Positions 1-8,929 of a stretch of 50,930 nt of DNA are shown piece after piece. Positions within the stretch are counted from its first letter, which is position 1. Every line of letters starts with the position of its first letter. Made by a program: the position numbers and the translations under genes. The stretch comes from Synechococcales cyanobacterium bin2.concoct.b11b12b14.033 (GTDB taxonomy: Bacteria > Cyanobacteriota > Vampirovibrionia > Caenarcaniphilales > Caenarcanaceae): contig JAAFJH010000008.1 of assembly GCA_013298875.1 (NCBI GenBank), forward strand, positions 1 to 50,930. Direction: 5' to 3'. Under the pieces are notes generated by a model that had not been told where the DNA came from, made no database searches, and saw only the letters and a list, made by a program, of their open reading frames with translations.

Positions 1-2
1 TC

Positions 3-419
3 AACAAGCCAAAAGACAGAGCAGAAACTATATACAAAAACTTAAACGAAATAATTGAAAAAAATTATAATGGTTTAAATGAAGCGTTACATTCATTCAA
101 CTTTAGAGTAAAAATACTTTACTTCTTCCTTTGTTTCATATTTTTAGGATTACTAATTGTAGCTGGCTTAGCCCATGATTCCAAAGTTTTTAATCCTGTA
201 CTTTGGGGAGCATCCTGTCTATTTATATCTTTAATGTTAGTACTACCTTTATATTGTATATTCATATTTTTAGTAAGCAAGTTTTACAAGTATTATAATT
301 TTGATACAAAGAAATATAGAGATAATCAGAAAAAAATCAATTGGTTCTTTAAAGGACTAGCTTCGCTAATAATCTTTTCTATTATTTTAAAATCAATCAT
401 CGAAAGTTTTTTTCATTAA
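3..419 (+). CDS. Membrane protein of unknown function, 5' truncated
   Basis: The frame is open from base 3 to a TAA at 417-419, so the real start lies before the window; about 138 residues are visible. A charged N-terminal stretch rich in Lys, Asn and Glu is followed by two close membrane segments (about residues 37-56 and 66-90) and a third near the C-terminus (about 119-134). A basic loop (KKYRDNQKK) separates the second and third segments. An ATG at 234 lies inside the second membrane segment and is not a sensible start. I do not recognise the family. The gene ends 62 bp before hicB, which probably has its own promoter. Confidence is in the coding frame, not in a function. Confidence 0.6.
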   Translation, partial: NKPKDRAETIYKNLNEIIEKNYNGLNEALHSFNFRVKILYFFLCFIFLGLLIVAGLAHDSKVFNPVLWGASCLFISLMLVLPLYCIFIFLVSKFYKYYNFDTKKYRDNQKKINWFFKGLASLIIFSIILKSIIESFFH

Positions 420-481
420 AGTGGGTTTTCAATATTTCAACTTAAACTTAGGTAAAATGTAATTGGTAAGAAAAAATAATA

Positions 482-679
482 ATGAAAATTCAAGCAATTA
501 TTCATGAAGCAGAAGAAGGTGGCTATTGGGCAGAAGTTCCGCTCTTTAATGGTTGTTACACGCAAGGCGAAACCATGGACGAAGTTATAGAAAATCTTAA
601 AGAAGTGGTGCAACTATATTTTGATGATGACCTAAAACCAGAAAACCCTACTGATAAAGTTATTGAACTTAGCTTATGA
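482..679 (+). CDS. hicB: HicB-family antitoxin
   Basis: This 65-residue protein has the HicB-type partial RNase H fold core: an N-terminal beta strand (MKIQAIIHEAEEGGYWAEV), the typical G(C/N)xxxGxTxxE-like segment (GCYTQGETMDEVIENLKEV) and an acidic tail. HicB antitoxins bind and mask the cognate HicA mRNA interferase and usually repress their own operon. No separate helix-turn-helix or ribbon-helix-helix domain follows, so this is the short form. The stop overlaps the start of hicA by 4 bases (ATGA), which is diagnostic of a coupled pair. A candidate -10 box TAAAAT lies at 453-458 in the motif TTAGGTAAAAT. The order antitoxin then toxin is the less common one for hicAB but is well known. 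Confidence 0.88.
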   Translation: MKIQAIIHEAEEGGYWAEVPLFNGCYTQGETMDEVIENLKEVVQLYFDDDLKPENPTDKVIELSL

Positions 680-879
680 AATCATTATCAGGTAAAAAGC
701 TGGCAAAAATTTTAGAGAAAAATGGCTGGGAATTGGCTAGGATTAAAGGAAGTCATCACCGCTATAGAAAAGAAAATATAAATATTTCTCTTCCTGTTCA
801 CTCAAATGAAGATTTAAAACTTGGGATATTAAAATCAATAATGAAGCAAGCCAATCTCAGAGAAGAAGATTTAATTTAA
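676..879 (+). CDS. hicA: HicA-family mRNA interferase toxin
   Basis: This 67-residue protein has the HicA double-stranded-RNA-binding-like fold: N-terminal LSGKKLAKILEKNGWELARI, then the signature GSHHRYRK with the catalytic histidine (His27 or His28), and a C-terminal helix KLGILKSIMKQANL. HicA toxins cleave mRNA and tmRNA on or off the ribosome. It begins inside the hicB stop codon, so translation is coupled. All hallmark residues are present, so I expect an active toxin. Length is normal for the family (about 60-80 residues). It sits next to a decayed nuclease/transposase remnant, consistent with an accessory locus. Confidence 0.88.
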   Translation: MKSLSGKKLAKILEKNGWELARIKGSHHRYRKENINISLPVHSNEDLKLGILKSIMKQANLREEDLI

Positions 880-901
880 TATTTTTTTAGGTAAAATAAA
901 A

Positions 902-1057
902 ATGCGGGCAAAATACGTTAATCCATATACTGATTTCGGTTTTAAAAAACTTTTTGGGTAAGAAGCCAGTAAACCTCTCATCATGGACTTCTTGAATACT
1001 CTTTTGTCCAAAAATCATATTATTAAAACGATTCATCTAAAAGATTTAAAAAATTAA
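902..1057 (+). pseudogene. Remnant of Rpn/PDDEXK-type nuclease-transposase family gene
   Basis: From ATG 902 the reading frame gives RAKYVNPYTDFGFKKLFG, the conserved N-terminus of the PD-(D/E)XK nuclease transposase family (Rpn-like proteins). A TAA at 959-961 interrupts it; the same frame continues with EASKPLIMDFLNTLLSKNH, the next conserved block of that family, until a second stop at 1055-1057. The catalytic core and about 80% of a normal 250-300 residue protein are missing. A TTAGGTAAAAT motif precedes it at 887-897. This is a dead fragment left by a mobile gene family. Confidence 0.75.
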
Positions 1058-1105
1058 ATTGTATTTTTTGCTTTAATTAAACAGATTATAAAAATTCATT
1101 AACTA

Positions 1106-2110
1106 ATGACCATCAAAAAAAGTCTTTTAATTATTGTAAAACTACTTTTATCTGCTCTTTGCTTATTTTATTTAGTTCATAAGTTTGGGGATGAAATTAA
1201 AGTAATTGCTTTTGACAAATTAAATTATATTTTTTTATTATTGGCATTAATAGTTTTTGGTTTGTCGCAGCTAATTGCGGTTTGGCGTTGGTATATCTGC
1301 TATTTTTGTTTGTCTCCTCGCGGAGCAGTTAATTATAAAAAAGTTTTTAAGAGAGTTTATTGGATGGGGCTTTTCAGCAATAATTTTTTGCCGGGAGCTT
1401 TTGGCGGGGATTTAGTCAGAGCTTATATTTTAAAATCTTTAATTAAATCTGCTAATTGGTCTTATTGTTTAGTTTCAGTCTTTGTGGATCGTATGTTTGG
1501 CTTGGTAATATTAGCCGGTTTTGGCTTGGGCGTTAGTATTTATATCAGATTATTTAATAATGGCTCTCAATATAATTGGCTTAATCTTTTTATTTTAGTT
1601 TTTGGTTTAATTTTGCTGGGTTCTGTTTTATTTTATTTTTTAGTTTTGCAAGGCAAAAAAGTTATATATTTTGCAAAAAAATGGTTCAAACGGTTTAGGG
1701 GACGAAAAATCCGTAAAATTTTAAATAGTTTACAAATAGTTTTTTCTAATAAAATTTTTTTGCTTAAGCTTTTTCTCAGCTCAGCCTTAATCCAAATTTT
1801 AGTTATTGTGTCAATTTATTTGGCTTCAATCGGTTTAAATATTCATATTCCTAAAGTTTTAATTTTCTTACTTAATTCGGCGTCTACTTTGGGCAGTTTG
1901 GTGGTGCCTAGTTTAAATGGGCTTGGGGTAAGAGAAGGTATTTATGTTTATTTATTTAAAGCTTTCAAGGGTTCCGCTGGGGAAGCAATTATTTTGTCGG
2001 CTTTTTGGTTTATAACTATGCTTTTAATTAGTTTGCCCGGAGGTTTTTTCTTCTTACAAAATAAAAATAAAAAGTCATGGAAAGCCAAATACGGGGAAAA
2101 TAATAAATAA
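1106..2110 (+). CDS. Lysylphosphatidylglycerol synthase TM-region / UPF0104 family membrane protein
   Basis: This 334-residue integral membrane protein has seven or eight hydrophobic segments (about 5-24, 41-60, 120-150, 160-184, 220-240, 250-275, 295-320). It carries the family signature of the MprF flippase-like domain: NNFLPGAFGGDLVRAY at 92-107 and DRMFG at 128-132, then SLNGLGVREG near residue 280. Members without the C-terminal synthase domain, like this one, are commonly called YbhN or AglD-like and are thought to move or bind lipids; some bacterial relatives act on glycolipids. Start ATG follows a short gap after the nuclease remnant. The next gene starts 28 bp downstream, suggesting one transcript. 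The specific substrate cannot be told. Confidence 0.85.
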   Translation: MTIKKSLLIIVKLLLSALCLFYLVHKFGDEIKVIAFDKLNYIFLLLALIVFGLSQLIAVWRWYICYFCLSPRGAVNYKKVFKRVYWMGLFSNNFLPGAFGGDLVRAYILKSLIKSANWSYCLVSVFVDRMFGLVILAGFGLGVSIYIRLFNNGSQYNWLNLFILVFGLILLGSVLFYFLVLQGKKVIYFAKKWFKRFRGRKIRKILNSLQIVFSNKIFLLKLFLSSALIQILVIVSIYLASIGLNIHIPKVLIFLLNSASTLGSLVVPSLNGLGVREGIYVYLFKAFKGSAGEAIILSAFWFITMLLISLPGGFFFLQNKNKKSWKAKYGENNK

Positions 2111-2138
2111 ATACTTTTATTTACAAATACATTTTAAT

Positions 2139-2618
2139 TTGTTTTATTTATTACTCAAATTTATTGGTTTAGCTCAACTTATAACCATTTGTCTGGCGTT
2201 TTTACCTGGGGCAGCTTTTTTTAATTGTTTGGGGCTTGGTTTAGCGGCGGAGCTTTTAAAAAGAAAATATTTTGAAGTTTACCAAAAACGTATTCCTAAA
2301 AATCAACAAAATATTTATTTAGGTTTGGCTTTGCCAATTAGTGCTTTGATTAATGCCACTATTTCTACCACTTTATTTATAGTTCTTTTTAATGGCTCTT
2401 TACCAGACGAATGGCTGAAAATTGACTTCTACCACGATGTTTTTTTAAAGGCACATTTACAAATTTTTTCATTTAATTTTTTTATAGCTTTATTATTTGC
2501 TTATTTAGGTGGTTTTTTAGTGTTTCGTTTAGGTTATGGTCAAAGCCCGGTTTTAGACGATCAGTTTTTACTCGAAAATTTAACCGATCAAGAACTTAAT
2601 GAAATTTCAGAAAATTAA
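2139..2618 (+). CDS. Membrane protein of unknown function
   Basis: This 159-residue protein has three hydrophobic segments (about residues 3-40, 58-86 and 110-133) and an acidic C-terminal tail (LLENLTDQELNEISEN). The start is a TTG at 2139; no in-frame ATG lies between it and the previous gene and no clear Shine-Dalgarno is seen, so the start is uncertain. A basic loop (KRKYFEVYQKRIPKN) lies after the first segment, which by the positive-inside rule would place it in the cytoplasm. It probably shares a transcript with the preceding flippase-like gene. I do not recognise a family. Confidence 0.6.
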   Translation: MFYLLLKFIGLAQLITICLAFLPGAAFFNCLGLGLAAELLKRKYFEVYQKRIPKNQQNIYLGLALPISALINATISTTLFIVLFNGSLPDEWLKIDFYHDVFLKAHLQIFSFNFFIALLFAYLGGFLVFRLGYGQSPVLDDQFLLENLTDQELNEISEN

Positions 2619-2695
2619 AACCAAAATATTTTTAAAAAGCTATTAATATTTTTATAAATTACTTTTAGCGGTAAAATTAACTTTTAACTAAGCTG

Positions 2696-4891
2696 ATGAA
2701 TCAAGTGAAAACAAATTCTTTTATATATTTTTTTTTATTACTTAGCTTTTCATTTTCAGTCTCTGGGTCAGCTAAAACAAATAATGAAAGCACTGATATT
2801 TTGGTAATTGGAGCAGGACAAAGCGGCTCGATGTCAGCCATTCAAGCTGCCAGACTGGGAAGTAAAGTGATTTTGGTTTCTAATCATAATTGGGTTGGTG
2901 GCTCGATGATTGAAGCCGGAGTATCAGCTATTGATGGTAATGAATTGAAGGCTTTTCAAACTGGGCTTTGGGGAGAATTTTTAAATCGTTTGGCTCAAAA
3001 AGAAAATAATTTATTAAAATACGGCTGGGTCAGCTTATTTACGTTTAACCCTAAAATTGGCAATGAAGTTTTAAAAAATTGGTTAGCGGAAGAAAATAAT
3101 ATAAAAATTTTATATTCACTTACCCCGACTGAGGTGCTTTTTGATAATTCTGAAAAATATTTAAAAGTAATTGGGGTCAAATTTATTTCTGAAAGCGGAG
3201 AAATAATTACTATTAAGTCTAAAGTTACAATTGAAGCTTCCGAATTTGGGGATTTATTGAAAATTGGAAAAATTCCTCACCGCTTGGGCTGGGAATATGC
3301 AGGCGAATTTAAAGAACCCAGTGCTCCGGTCAAAAAATCAAAATTAATAGTTCGCTACCCCTTGCAAGAATTAACTTGGGCTTTTTATGTTAAAGATTAT
3401 GGTAAAGGCAAAAAAGCTCCTTTAATTCCAACTCCCAGCGGTTATACTTATGAAAAAGCGGCTAAACGTTATTGGTGTGCGTTTAAAAATGAAAAATTAA
3501 TCAAAAAGTCTCAGTCTGAATCAAGATTTTCATTAAATCCAAACTCAGTTGATTGGGCCGGCAAATACAAATCGGCGGAAAAATACAGTTCTTTTTTTAG
3601 TCCCGAATCATTTTTAACTTATGGGCAAGTGGCTCCCGACCTTTTTATGGTTAATTGGCCAAAATGCGGAAATGATTATAGCTTAGGAATTGAACGAATC
3701 TTTACCGACAAACTGGGAGACCGAAAGCAATTTTTTAAAGAAGCACAAGCTTATAGTTTATGGTTTGCTAAATATATTCAAGATACTTTAGGAGAAAGAT
3801 TTGGGCTCGCAGAAGAAGTTTTTCCGGCTAATTCTTTAAATAATAAAATTGGTGGTTTGGCTTATATTCCTTATAATCGGGAAGTTTTGCGGCTGGAAGG
3901 TTTTAAAACTTTAACCGAAAATGATATTTTGCCCGACCTGAAAAATGGTGAAGAAGCTCGTTATTTGCCAGACAGCATTGCCATTGGTAATTATGCAAAT
4001 GATCACCATTATTTTGAAATGGCTAAACCAAATTCAGATAAATATTTTAAATTAGCTCCCAAATCTATTCAGTGGGGCGGTCGATATACTGGTACTGGCT
4101 TTTCAATCCCTTATAGTGCACTTTTGCCGGTTAAAGTAAATGGTTTATTAGTAGCAGAAAAAAGTTGGTCAGTTAGCCACATTGCAAATGGTTCTAGCCG
4201 TTTACAGCCAGTTTGTTTATTAATTGGTCAGGCTGCTGGGGCAGCGGCTCATTTAGCGTCTAGTCAAAATATAAATCCATATGATATTAACTTGGAAGAT
4301 TTACAAAACCTTTTACTTCTGGATCAGCGAGCTCCCGCTTCTTTAATAACTTTATACGATTTAAAACCAAATCATCCAGACCGAGCTGCTATTCAAAAAT
4401 TAATTTTGGCTGGAATAATCGATTTTCCGAAAAATGGAAATTTTAGACCAAATGAAATAATTGACCAAGCTGAATTTGAAAATTGGCTGATAAAAGCAAA
4501 GTTAAAAGAAAAAATAAGCTTTTCAAATAATTTTACTCGAGGAGCTGTGGCTAGTTTAATTACTGAGGAAAAATATCCAAATTTATTTAAAAAATCAAAC
4601 CCAATCGCAGACTTAGAGCCTAAATATAATTGGCAAAAATACTGTGCAGTTTTAAAGCAAGGCGGTAATGCAAAAAGCTTTAAGCTGGAATATCCTAAAG
4701 ATCAAAACAATAAACCAATTACTCGCCAGATGCCATTTACGTCAAATATTGCAAATACGGCTGGTGCTATTACGCTTGACCCTGAGGTTTATGATTTTAT
4801 GTTGAAAAATGCCTCTAAGAATTCACAAATTTGTTTTAAAGGGCAATATAATTCAGCGGGTGCTTGGATGCTAATCGACGAAATTTTGTAA
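2696..4891 (+). CDS. Exported FAD-dependent oxidoreductase with S-layer-like C-terminal segment
   Basis: This 731-residue protein has a signal peptide (hydrophobic residues 9-22), then a dinucleotide-binding strand with GAGQSG at 39-44 and a following GGSMIEAGVSAIDG loop, matching the FAD_oxidored family. The FAD-closing motif is visible as LLIGQAAGAAA near residue 508. Conserved GGRYTG and SHIANGSSRLQPV segments agree with family members that are exported and of unsettled substrate. Around residues 558-595, HPDRAAIQKLILAGIID followed by NGNFRPNEIIDQAEF reads like a single SLH (S-layer homology) repeat, which could anchor the enzyme to the envelope. A candidate -10 (TAAAAT, 2672-2677) precedes it. 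The reaction is unknown. Confidence 0.82.
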   Translation: MNQVKTNSFIYFFLLLSFSFSVSGSAKTNNESTDILVIGAGQSGSMSAIQAARLGSKVILVSNHNWVGGSMIEAGVSAIDGNELKAFQTGLWGEFLNRLAQKENNLLKYGWVSLFTFNPKIGNEVLKNWLAEENNIKILYSLTPTEVLFDNSEKYLKVIGVKFISESGEIITIKSKVTIEASEFGDLLKIGKIPHRLGWEYAGEFKEPSAPVKKSKLIVRYPLQELTWAFYVKDYGKGKKAPLIPTPSGYTYEKAAKRYWCAFKNEKLIKKSQSESRFSLNPNSVDWAGKYKSAEKYSSFFSPESFLTYGQVAPDLFMVNWPKCGNDYSLGIERIFTDKLGDRKQFFKEAQAYSLWFAKYIQDTLGERFGLAEEVFPANSLNNKIGGLAYIPYNREVLRLEGFKTLTENDILPDLKNGEEARYLPDSIAIGNYANDHHYFEMAKPNSDKYFKLAPKSIQWGGRYTGTGFSIPYSALLPVKVNGLLVAEKSWSVSHIANGSSRLQPVCLLIGQAAGAAAHLASSQNINPYDINLEDLQNLLLLDQRAPASLITLYDLKPNHPDRAAIQKLILAGIIDFPKNGNFRPNEIIDQAEFENWLIKAKLKEKISFSNNFTRGAVASLITEEKYPNLFKKSNPIADLEPKYNWQKYCAVLKQGGNAKSFKLEYPKDQNNKPITRQMPFTSNIANTAGAITLDPEVYDFMLKNASKNSQICFKGQYNSAGAWMLIDEIL

Positions 4892-4919
4892 TGTTCGAAT
4901 TAGCGGCAGTTTAGAAATA

Positions 4920-4992
4920 CGCGCCCTGAAGGACTTGAACCCTCGACATCAGGTTTTGGAGACCTGCGTTCTACCAACTGAACTAAAGGCGC
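4920..4992 (-). tRNA. tRNA-Trp (CCA anticodon)
   Basis: On the minus strand the sequence folds as a cloverleaf: a 7-bp acceptor stem GCGCCTT/AGGGCGC with one G-T pair, anticodon stem CAGGT/ACCTG with loop CTCCAAA giving anticodon CCA, and T arm GAGGG-TTCAAGT-CCTTC. The discriminator base is G, as in bacterial tRNA-Trp. The 3' CCA is not encoded. It stands alone between the oxidoreductase gene and hisS. Confidence 0.95.
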
Positions 4993-5005
4993 AAGATAAG
5001 GAACC

Positions 5006-5035
5006 ATTGTATCACTCTAACCTTGCAAATTACAA
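5006..5035 (-). promoter_or_regulatory. Promoter of tRNA-Trp
   Basis: On the minus strand, TTGTAA (5030-5035) and TACAAT (5006-5011) are separated by 18 bp, a good sigma-70 type promoter. The -10 box ends 13 bp before the first tRNA base, consistent with a very short leader. Confidence 0.7.
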
Positions 5036-5227
5036 TTAAAATATAAATAAAAAATTGCTGATACAGAGCCGACAAATGAAAGTCTTTTAATTTTAGATAT
5101 AATTCGAGCGGGATATTTTTAGAAAATTAGCTTAATGTAAACCAGAAAAAAGTTATTTTTATTAGCTAGGTTTAAAGCTTTAAATGATATGTTAGACTAA
5201 TTCCTTCGTTTAAAAGGCTTTGTTGGT

Positions 5228-6541
5228 ATGGAAAGACCTAAAAATTCGCCGCGTGGCACTTATGACTTATTATTTCCCGCTTCAGCTGATTGGTCAGCGG
5301 TTGAAAGCACCACTCGCAATTATTTAAGCCAAGCTGGTTTTCAGGAAATAAGAACTCCGATTTTTGAAGCCACCGAGGTTTTTTCGCGTGCTGCTGGTGA
5401 ATCAAGCGATATTGTCAATAAAGAAATGTATACTTTTAGCGACAAATCAGATCGTTCTCTGACTTTAAGGCCGGAAGGAACAGCTGGTGTGGTAAGAGCT
5501 TTTTTGAGTAATGGCTTAGATAGGCAGCCTAAACCGCTAAGACTTTGGTATTTTGGTTCTATGTTTCGCTATGAAAGGTCTCAGACTGGTCGTTACAGAC
5601 AGTTTAATCAATTAGGTACTGAGGTTTTTGGTTCAGCTAGCCCCGAAACAGACTTTGAGAATATTTATTTGGCTTGGAATTTGCTAAAAAAATTAGGAAT
5701 TATTAATTTAAATCTAGAAATTAATTCAGTGGGAGATAATGCTTCACGGGCGGAATATCAAATGGCTATGCGTCAATTTTTGGAAAGTCATATTAATAAT
5801 ATTTGCCCAGATTGTCAAAACCGCTTCAAAACTAATCCTTTAAGAGTGCTAGATTGTAAAGTACCTCAAGATCAGGCTTTATATCAGGCTCAAGCTCCTA
5901 AGATAATAGATTATTTAAATGAAGAATCCAAAACCCACCAAGCAAAATTAATTGAATTATTAGAAACTTTTGAAATTCCTTTTACTTTAAATCAGGCTTT
6001 GGTTCGTGGTTTGGATTATTATACGAAAACGGTTTTTGAAATTAAATCTGGTGATGATAGATTGAGCGGGCAAAATACCATTTGTGCGGGTGGACGATAT
6101 GATAATTTGGTGCAGGAATTTGGTGGGCCTGCAACGCCAGCTTTTGGTTGGGCTTTGGGAATGGAACGCTTAATGCTTTTAAGGCAGAATGCTCAACCAA
6201 AGAATTTGTTGGACTGTTTTATAATTCACCCAAAAAGTCAATATAAACAAGCTTTTGAGTTTTGTGAAAAATTAAGAAATACAAAAAATTTAAAAGTAAT
6301 TAGCGAAGGCTTTGAGAGCAATTCTCAACAAAATAAAATATATAAAAGAGCGGAAGAAATAGGAGTTAAATCTATTATTTATTATTTAGCTGATGGTTTA
6401 CATCAAGTCAAAACTCGCTCACCCAAAGGGCAAGATTTTATCAAACAAATGGAATATTTAACTGAAGATGATTTTTGGCAGGATCAGGAATTTTTTAAAA
6501 ATATAATTATTAAGAATAACCAAGATATTGATAAGCTTTAG
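5228..6541 (+). CDS. hisS: Histidine--tRNA ligase
   Basis: This 437-residue class II aminoacyl-tRNA synthetase charges tRNA-His. It opens with PRGTYDLLFP, typical for HisRS. Motif 2 region is seen as RPEGTAGVVRAF (about 81) with FRYERSQTGRYRQFNQLGTE, the histidine-specific motif as RGLDYYTKTVFEI (about 259), and motif 3 as FGWALGMERLM (about 304). The C-terminal anticodon-binding domain follows from about residue 330. Length is normal. The 235 bp before it hold only the tRNA-Trp promoter on the other strand and no gene. Its 3' end overlaps the convergent ruvB by 32 bp, so the two genes share terminal sequence. Confidence 0.97.
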   Translation: MERPKNSPRGTYDLLFPASADWSAVESTTRNYLSQAGFQEIRTPIFEATEVFSRAAGESSDIVNKEMYTFSDKSDRSLTLRPEGTAGVVRAFLSNGLDRQPKPLRLWYFGSMFRYERSQTGRYRQFNQLGTEVFGSASPETDFENIYLAWNLLKKLGIINLNLEINSVGDNASRAEYQMAMRQFLESHINNICPDCQNRFKTNPLRVLDCKVPQDQALYQAQAPKIIDYLNEESKTHQAKLIELLETFEIPFTLNQALVRGLDYYTKTVFEIKSGDDRLSGQNTICAGGRYDNLVQEFGGPATPAFGWALGMERLMLLRQNAQPKNLLDCFIIHPKSQYKQAFEFCEKLRNTKNLKVISEGFESNSQQNKIYKRAEEIGVKSIIYYLADGLHQVKTRSPKGQDFIKQMEYLTEDDFWQDQEFFKNIIIKNNQDIDKL

Positions 6542-7589
6542 GAGTGGCTTTGCGACCTTTACTAGTGCGTTCCAAAAAACCTAATTGCATCAAAAAAGGC
6601 TCATAAAAATCTTCAAGAGTACGGGCATCTTCCCCAATTGTTGCAGCTAAAGTCTCAAGGCCGGCTGGGCCCCCATTATAATTTTCAATTAAGGTTTTTA
6701 AAATTTCCCTGTCTGTGTTTTCTAGGCCGCATTCATCAATTTGAAACAAAGTAAAAGCTTCTTCTACCACTTCAGCTGAGGCTAAATTAGTATTTTTATG
6801 TGCCGAAAAATCTCTGACTAATCTGCATAAACGATTGGTAATTCTGGGTGTTCCACGTGAACGAGTGGCAATCATTTTACTAGCTTCAGGGCTTAAATCA
6901 AAATTTAAAATTCTGGCTGTTCGGTTTGCAATCGTGATTAAATCAGCTTCTTGATAAAACTCCATTTTCTGAATATGCGTAAATCTGTCTCTAAGCGGAG
7001 CAGAAATATTACCAAGCTTAGTAGTAGCACCCACCAAAATAAATTTGGGCAAGGGAAGACGAGTTATACGGGTTGAAGCACCATTTCCGCTCGATAAGTC
7101 TAAGCAATAATCTTCCATCGGTGGATAAAGCAATTCTTCGGTAATTTTGTTCAAACGGTGAATTTCGTCAATGAATAAAATATCGTCCTTTTGCAAAGAC
7201 ATTAAAACTCCCACAATATCTTTGGGCTTGTCGAGGGAAGGAGCCGAAAAAATATGAGCTTGTGAGCCAATTAATTTGGATAATAAAAAAGCACAAGTTG
7301 TTTTACCAAGTCCGGGCGGGCCGTAAAGTAAAATATGCCCCATACTTGAACTATCACCCCGTTTTAAAGCAGCTGAAATGCCAATCATCAAGATTTTTTT
7401 TAGGCGTTCTTGGCCAATATACTCATCTAAAGAGCTAGGACGTAAAGTAATTTCTGCCTGATTTTCGGCTTGATTAATATTTTCGGCTGTCAATCGAGAT
7501 TTTGGTTTGTTTTCTTTAATCTCAATTGCCTTAATTGGCTTTGGCTCAGTTTTTTGCTTATAAGAATTAGACGGCTCAATAGGAGACAT
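6510..7589 (-). CDS. ruvB: Holliday junction branch migration helicase RuvB
   Basis: This 359-residue AAA+ ATPase drives branch migration at Holliday junctions with RuvA. Walker A is GPPGLGKTT (90-98), Walker B is LFIDEIH (138-144), a sensor VGATTKLG follows, and the arginine-finger region is APLRDRF. The C-terminal winged helix ends with the RuvB-typical RKATPKAYQYL. It has about 45 residues of polar, Lys/Glu-rich N-terminal extension before the conserved LRPSSLDEYIGQ; shorter starts inside the extension are possible, but ATG 7589 sits one base after the ldhA stop, arguing for co-translation. Transcription runs ldhA to ruvB. Confidence 0.96.
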   Translation of the reverse strand: MSPIEPSNSYKQKTEPKPIKAIEIKENKPKSRLTAENINQAENQAEITLRPSSLDEYIGQERLKKILMIGISAALKRGDSSSMGHILLYGPPGLGKTTCAFLLSKLIGSQAHIFSAPSLDKPKDIVGVLMSLQKDDILFIDEIHRLNKITEELLYPPMEDYCLDLSSGNGASTRITRLPLPKFILVGATTKLGNISAPLRDRFTHIQKMEFYQEADLITIANRTARILNFDLSPEASKMIATRSRGTPRITNRLCRLVRDFSAHKNTNLASAEVVEEAFTLFQIDECGLENTDREILKTLIENYNGGPAGLETLAATIGEDARTLEDFYEPFLMQLGFLERTSKGRKATPKAYQYLGYS

Positions 7590-7590
7590 T

Positions 7591-8595
7591 TTATTTAATT
7601 TGATTGCTTAAAGTTTCTTTCTGGACAAAAGCTAAAATATTTTTGAGAGTTGTTTCTGTAATATTTTTAAGTGCTTCTTCGGTAAAGAAAGCCTGATGAG
7701 AAGTAACTAAAACATTATTAAAGCTTAAAAGCCTGGCTAATTGGTCGTCGAGTAAAAGTTCATTTGATAAGTCTTCAAAAAAGTATTTTTCTTCCTCTTC
7801 GTAAACATCAAGTCCGGCAGCTTTTATTTTACCGGATTTTAAACCCTCAATTAAAGCTTGAGTATTTATTAAAGGCCCCCGGCTAGTATTAATGATCATA
7901 ATGCCATCTTTCATTTTGGCAATCGATTTTTCATCAATTAAATGGTAAGTTTCTTTCATCAGAGGAACATGCAAACTAATTATATCTGATTTGGCATAAA
8001 GCTCATCCAGCTCGACATATGTAAAACCAATTTCGGCAGCAGCTTTTTCATTTTTAAAAACATCATAAGCCAAAACCGTACACCCAAAGCCTTTTAAAAT
8101 TTTAGCAGTCACCAAACCGATTCGCCCAGTGCCAATAATACTGACAGTCTTTCCATTCATATCAAAGCCAATTAAGCCATTTAACGAAAAATTATTTTCT
8201 CGCACGCGTGCATAAGCCCGATTAGTGTGGCGATTTAAAGACATCATTAAAGCAATCGCATGTTCACCAACAGCATATGGCGAATATTCTGGCACCCGGA
8301 CAATTGGAATATTTTTTTCGGCCGCTTTTTTCAGAGAAACATTATTGTAGCCAGCACACCGCATGGCAATTAATTCAATATTATTTTCGCTTAAAATTTC
8401 AATTACTTTATCGTTAATAATATCGTTTACAAAGGCACAAACTGCTTGATAACCTTTGGCTAAAGAAACAGTTTTTTCACTTAATTTAAACTCGACAAAT
8501 TCTAATTCAATTTTTTGATTATATAAATCTTTAAATTTACGAAAATATTCGATATCATAAGGCTTAGAATCGAAGACAAGAACTTTAAAAGGCAT
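7591..8595 (-). CDS. ldhA: D-lactate dehydrogenase (fermentative, LdhA-like 2-hydroxyacid dehydrogenase)
   Basis: This 334-residue NAD-dependent enzyme reduces pyruvate to D-lactate. The Rossmann motif is GTGRIG at 155-160. Catalytic residues are visible as the Arg in NTSRGPL, the Glu in GLDVYEEEEKYF and the His in VTSHQAFFT. The N-terminus (LEFVEFKLSEKTVSLAKGYQAV) and the EEExxxFFED insert are specific to the LdhA branch rather than to phosphoglycerate dehydrogenase. It suggests mixed-acid or lactate fermentation. The leader at 8591-8633 is related to the leader of the DUF4160 gene upstream. ruvB follows after one base. Confidence 0.9.
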   Translation of the reverse strand: MPFKVLVFDSKPYDIEYFRKFKDLYNQKIELEFVEFKLSEKTVSLAKGYQAVCAFVNDIINDKVIEILSENNIELIAMRCAGYNNVSLKKAAEKNIPIVRVPEYSPYAVGEHAIALMMSLNRHTNRAYARVRENNFSLNGLIGFDMNGKTVSIIGTGRIGLVTAKILKGFGCTVLAYDVFKNEKAAAEIGFTYVELDELYAKSDIISLHVPLMKETYHLIDEKSIAKMKDGIMIINTSRGPLINTQALIEGLKSGKIKAAGLDVYEEEEKYFFEDLSNELLLDDQLARLLSFNNVLVTSHQAFFTEEALKNITETTLKNILAFVQKETLSNQIK

Positions 8596-8669
8596 TTTTA
8601 ATTTAGATATTAGTGTTTATATTATGATTTAAGTTTATCAATATGCTTACAAATTGTCCTGAAGTTTGC

Positions 8670-8921
8670 TTAGTGCATTGAGCAATATAGCTCATACAAT
8701 CTCTCCGGAGCTATATCAGCACCGTTTGGCCACTCAATAGTATTAGTGTCAGCATTTAATTTTACGGCTGAAAAGTTAGAAATATATTTTAAAGGCTCAA
8801 ATACTTCTCCCTTAGCAGATTTCATATAGTTTTCTAAGTCAATTTCTGTTTCCTGTCCAGTATTAAATTTAATCAATACTTTAAATTCTTTTATATATTT
8901 TGCATCTTCTAACCAAATCAT
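8670..8921 (-). CDS. DUF2442 family protein
   Basis: This 83-residue protein matches the DUF2442 pattern: an N-terminal DAKYIKEFKVLIKFNTGQ strand pair, a central FEPLKYISNFSAVKLNADTNTIEWPNGADIAPE core ending at LYELYC. DUF2442 proteins are typically encoded beside DUF4160 proteins, and the pair has the size and layout of a toxin-antitoxin module, although I know of no fixed activity for either half. It begins 8 bp after the DUF4160 stop on the same strand, so the two are co-transcribed. Confidence 0.8.
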   Translation of the reverse strand: MIWLEDAKYIKEFKVLIKFNTGQETEIDLENYMKSAKGEVFEPLKYISNFSAVKLNADTNTIEWPNGADIAPERLYELYCSMH

Positions 8922-8929
8922 AATAGCTT

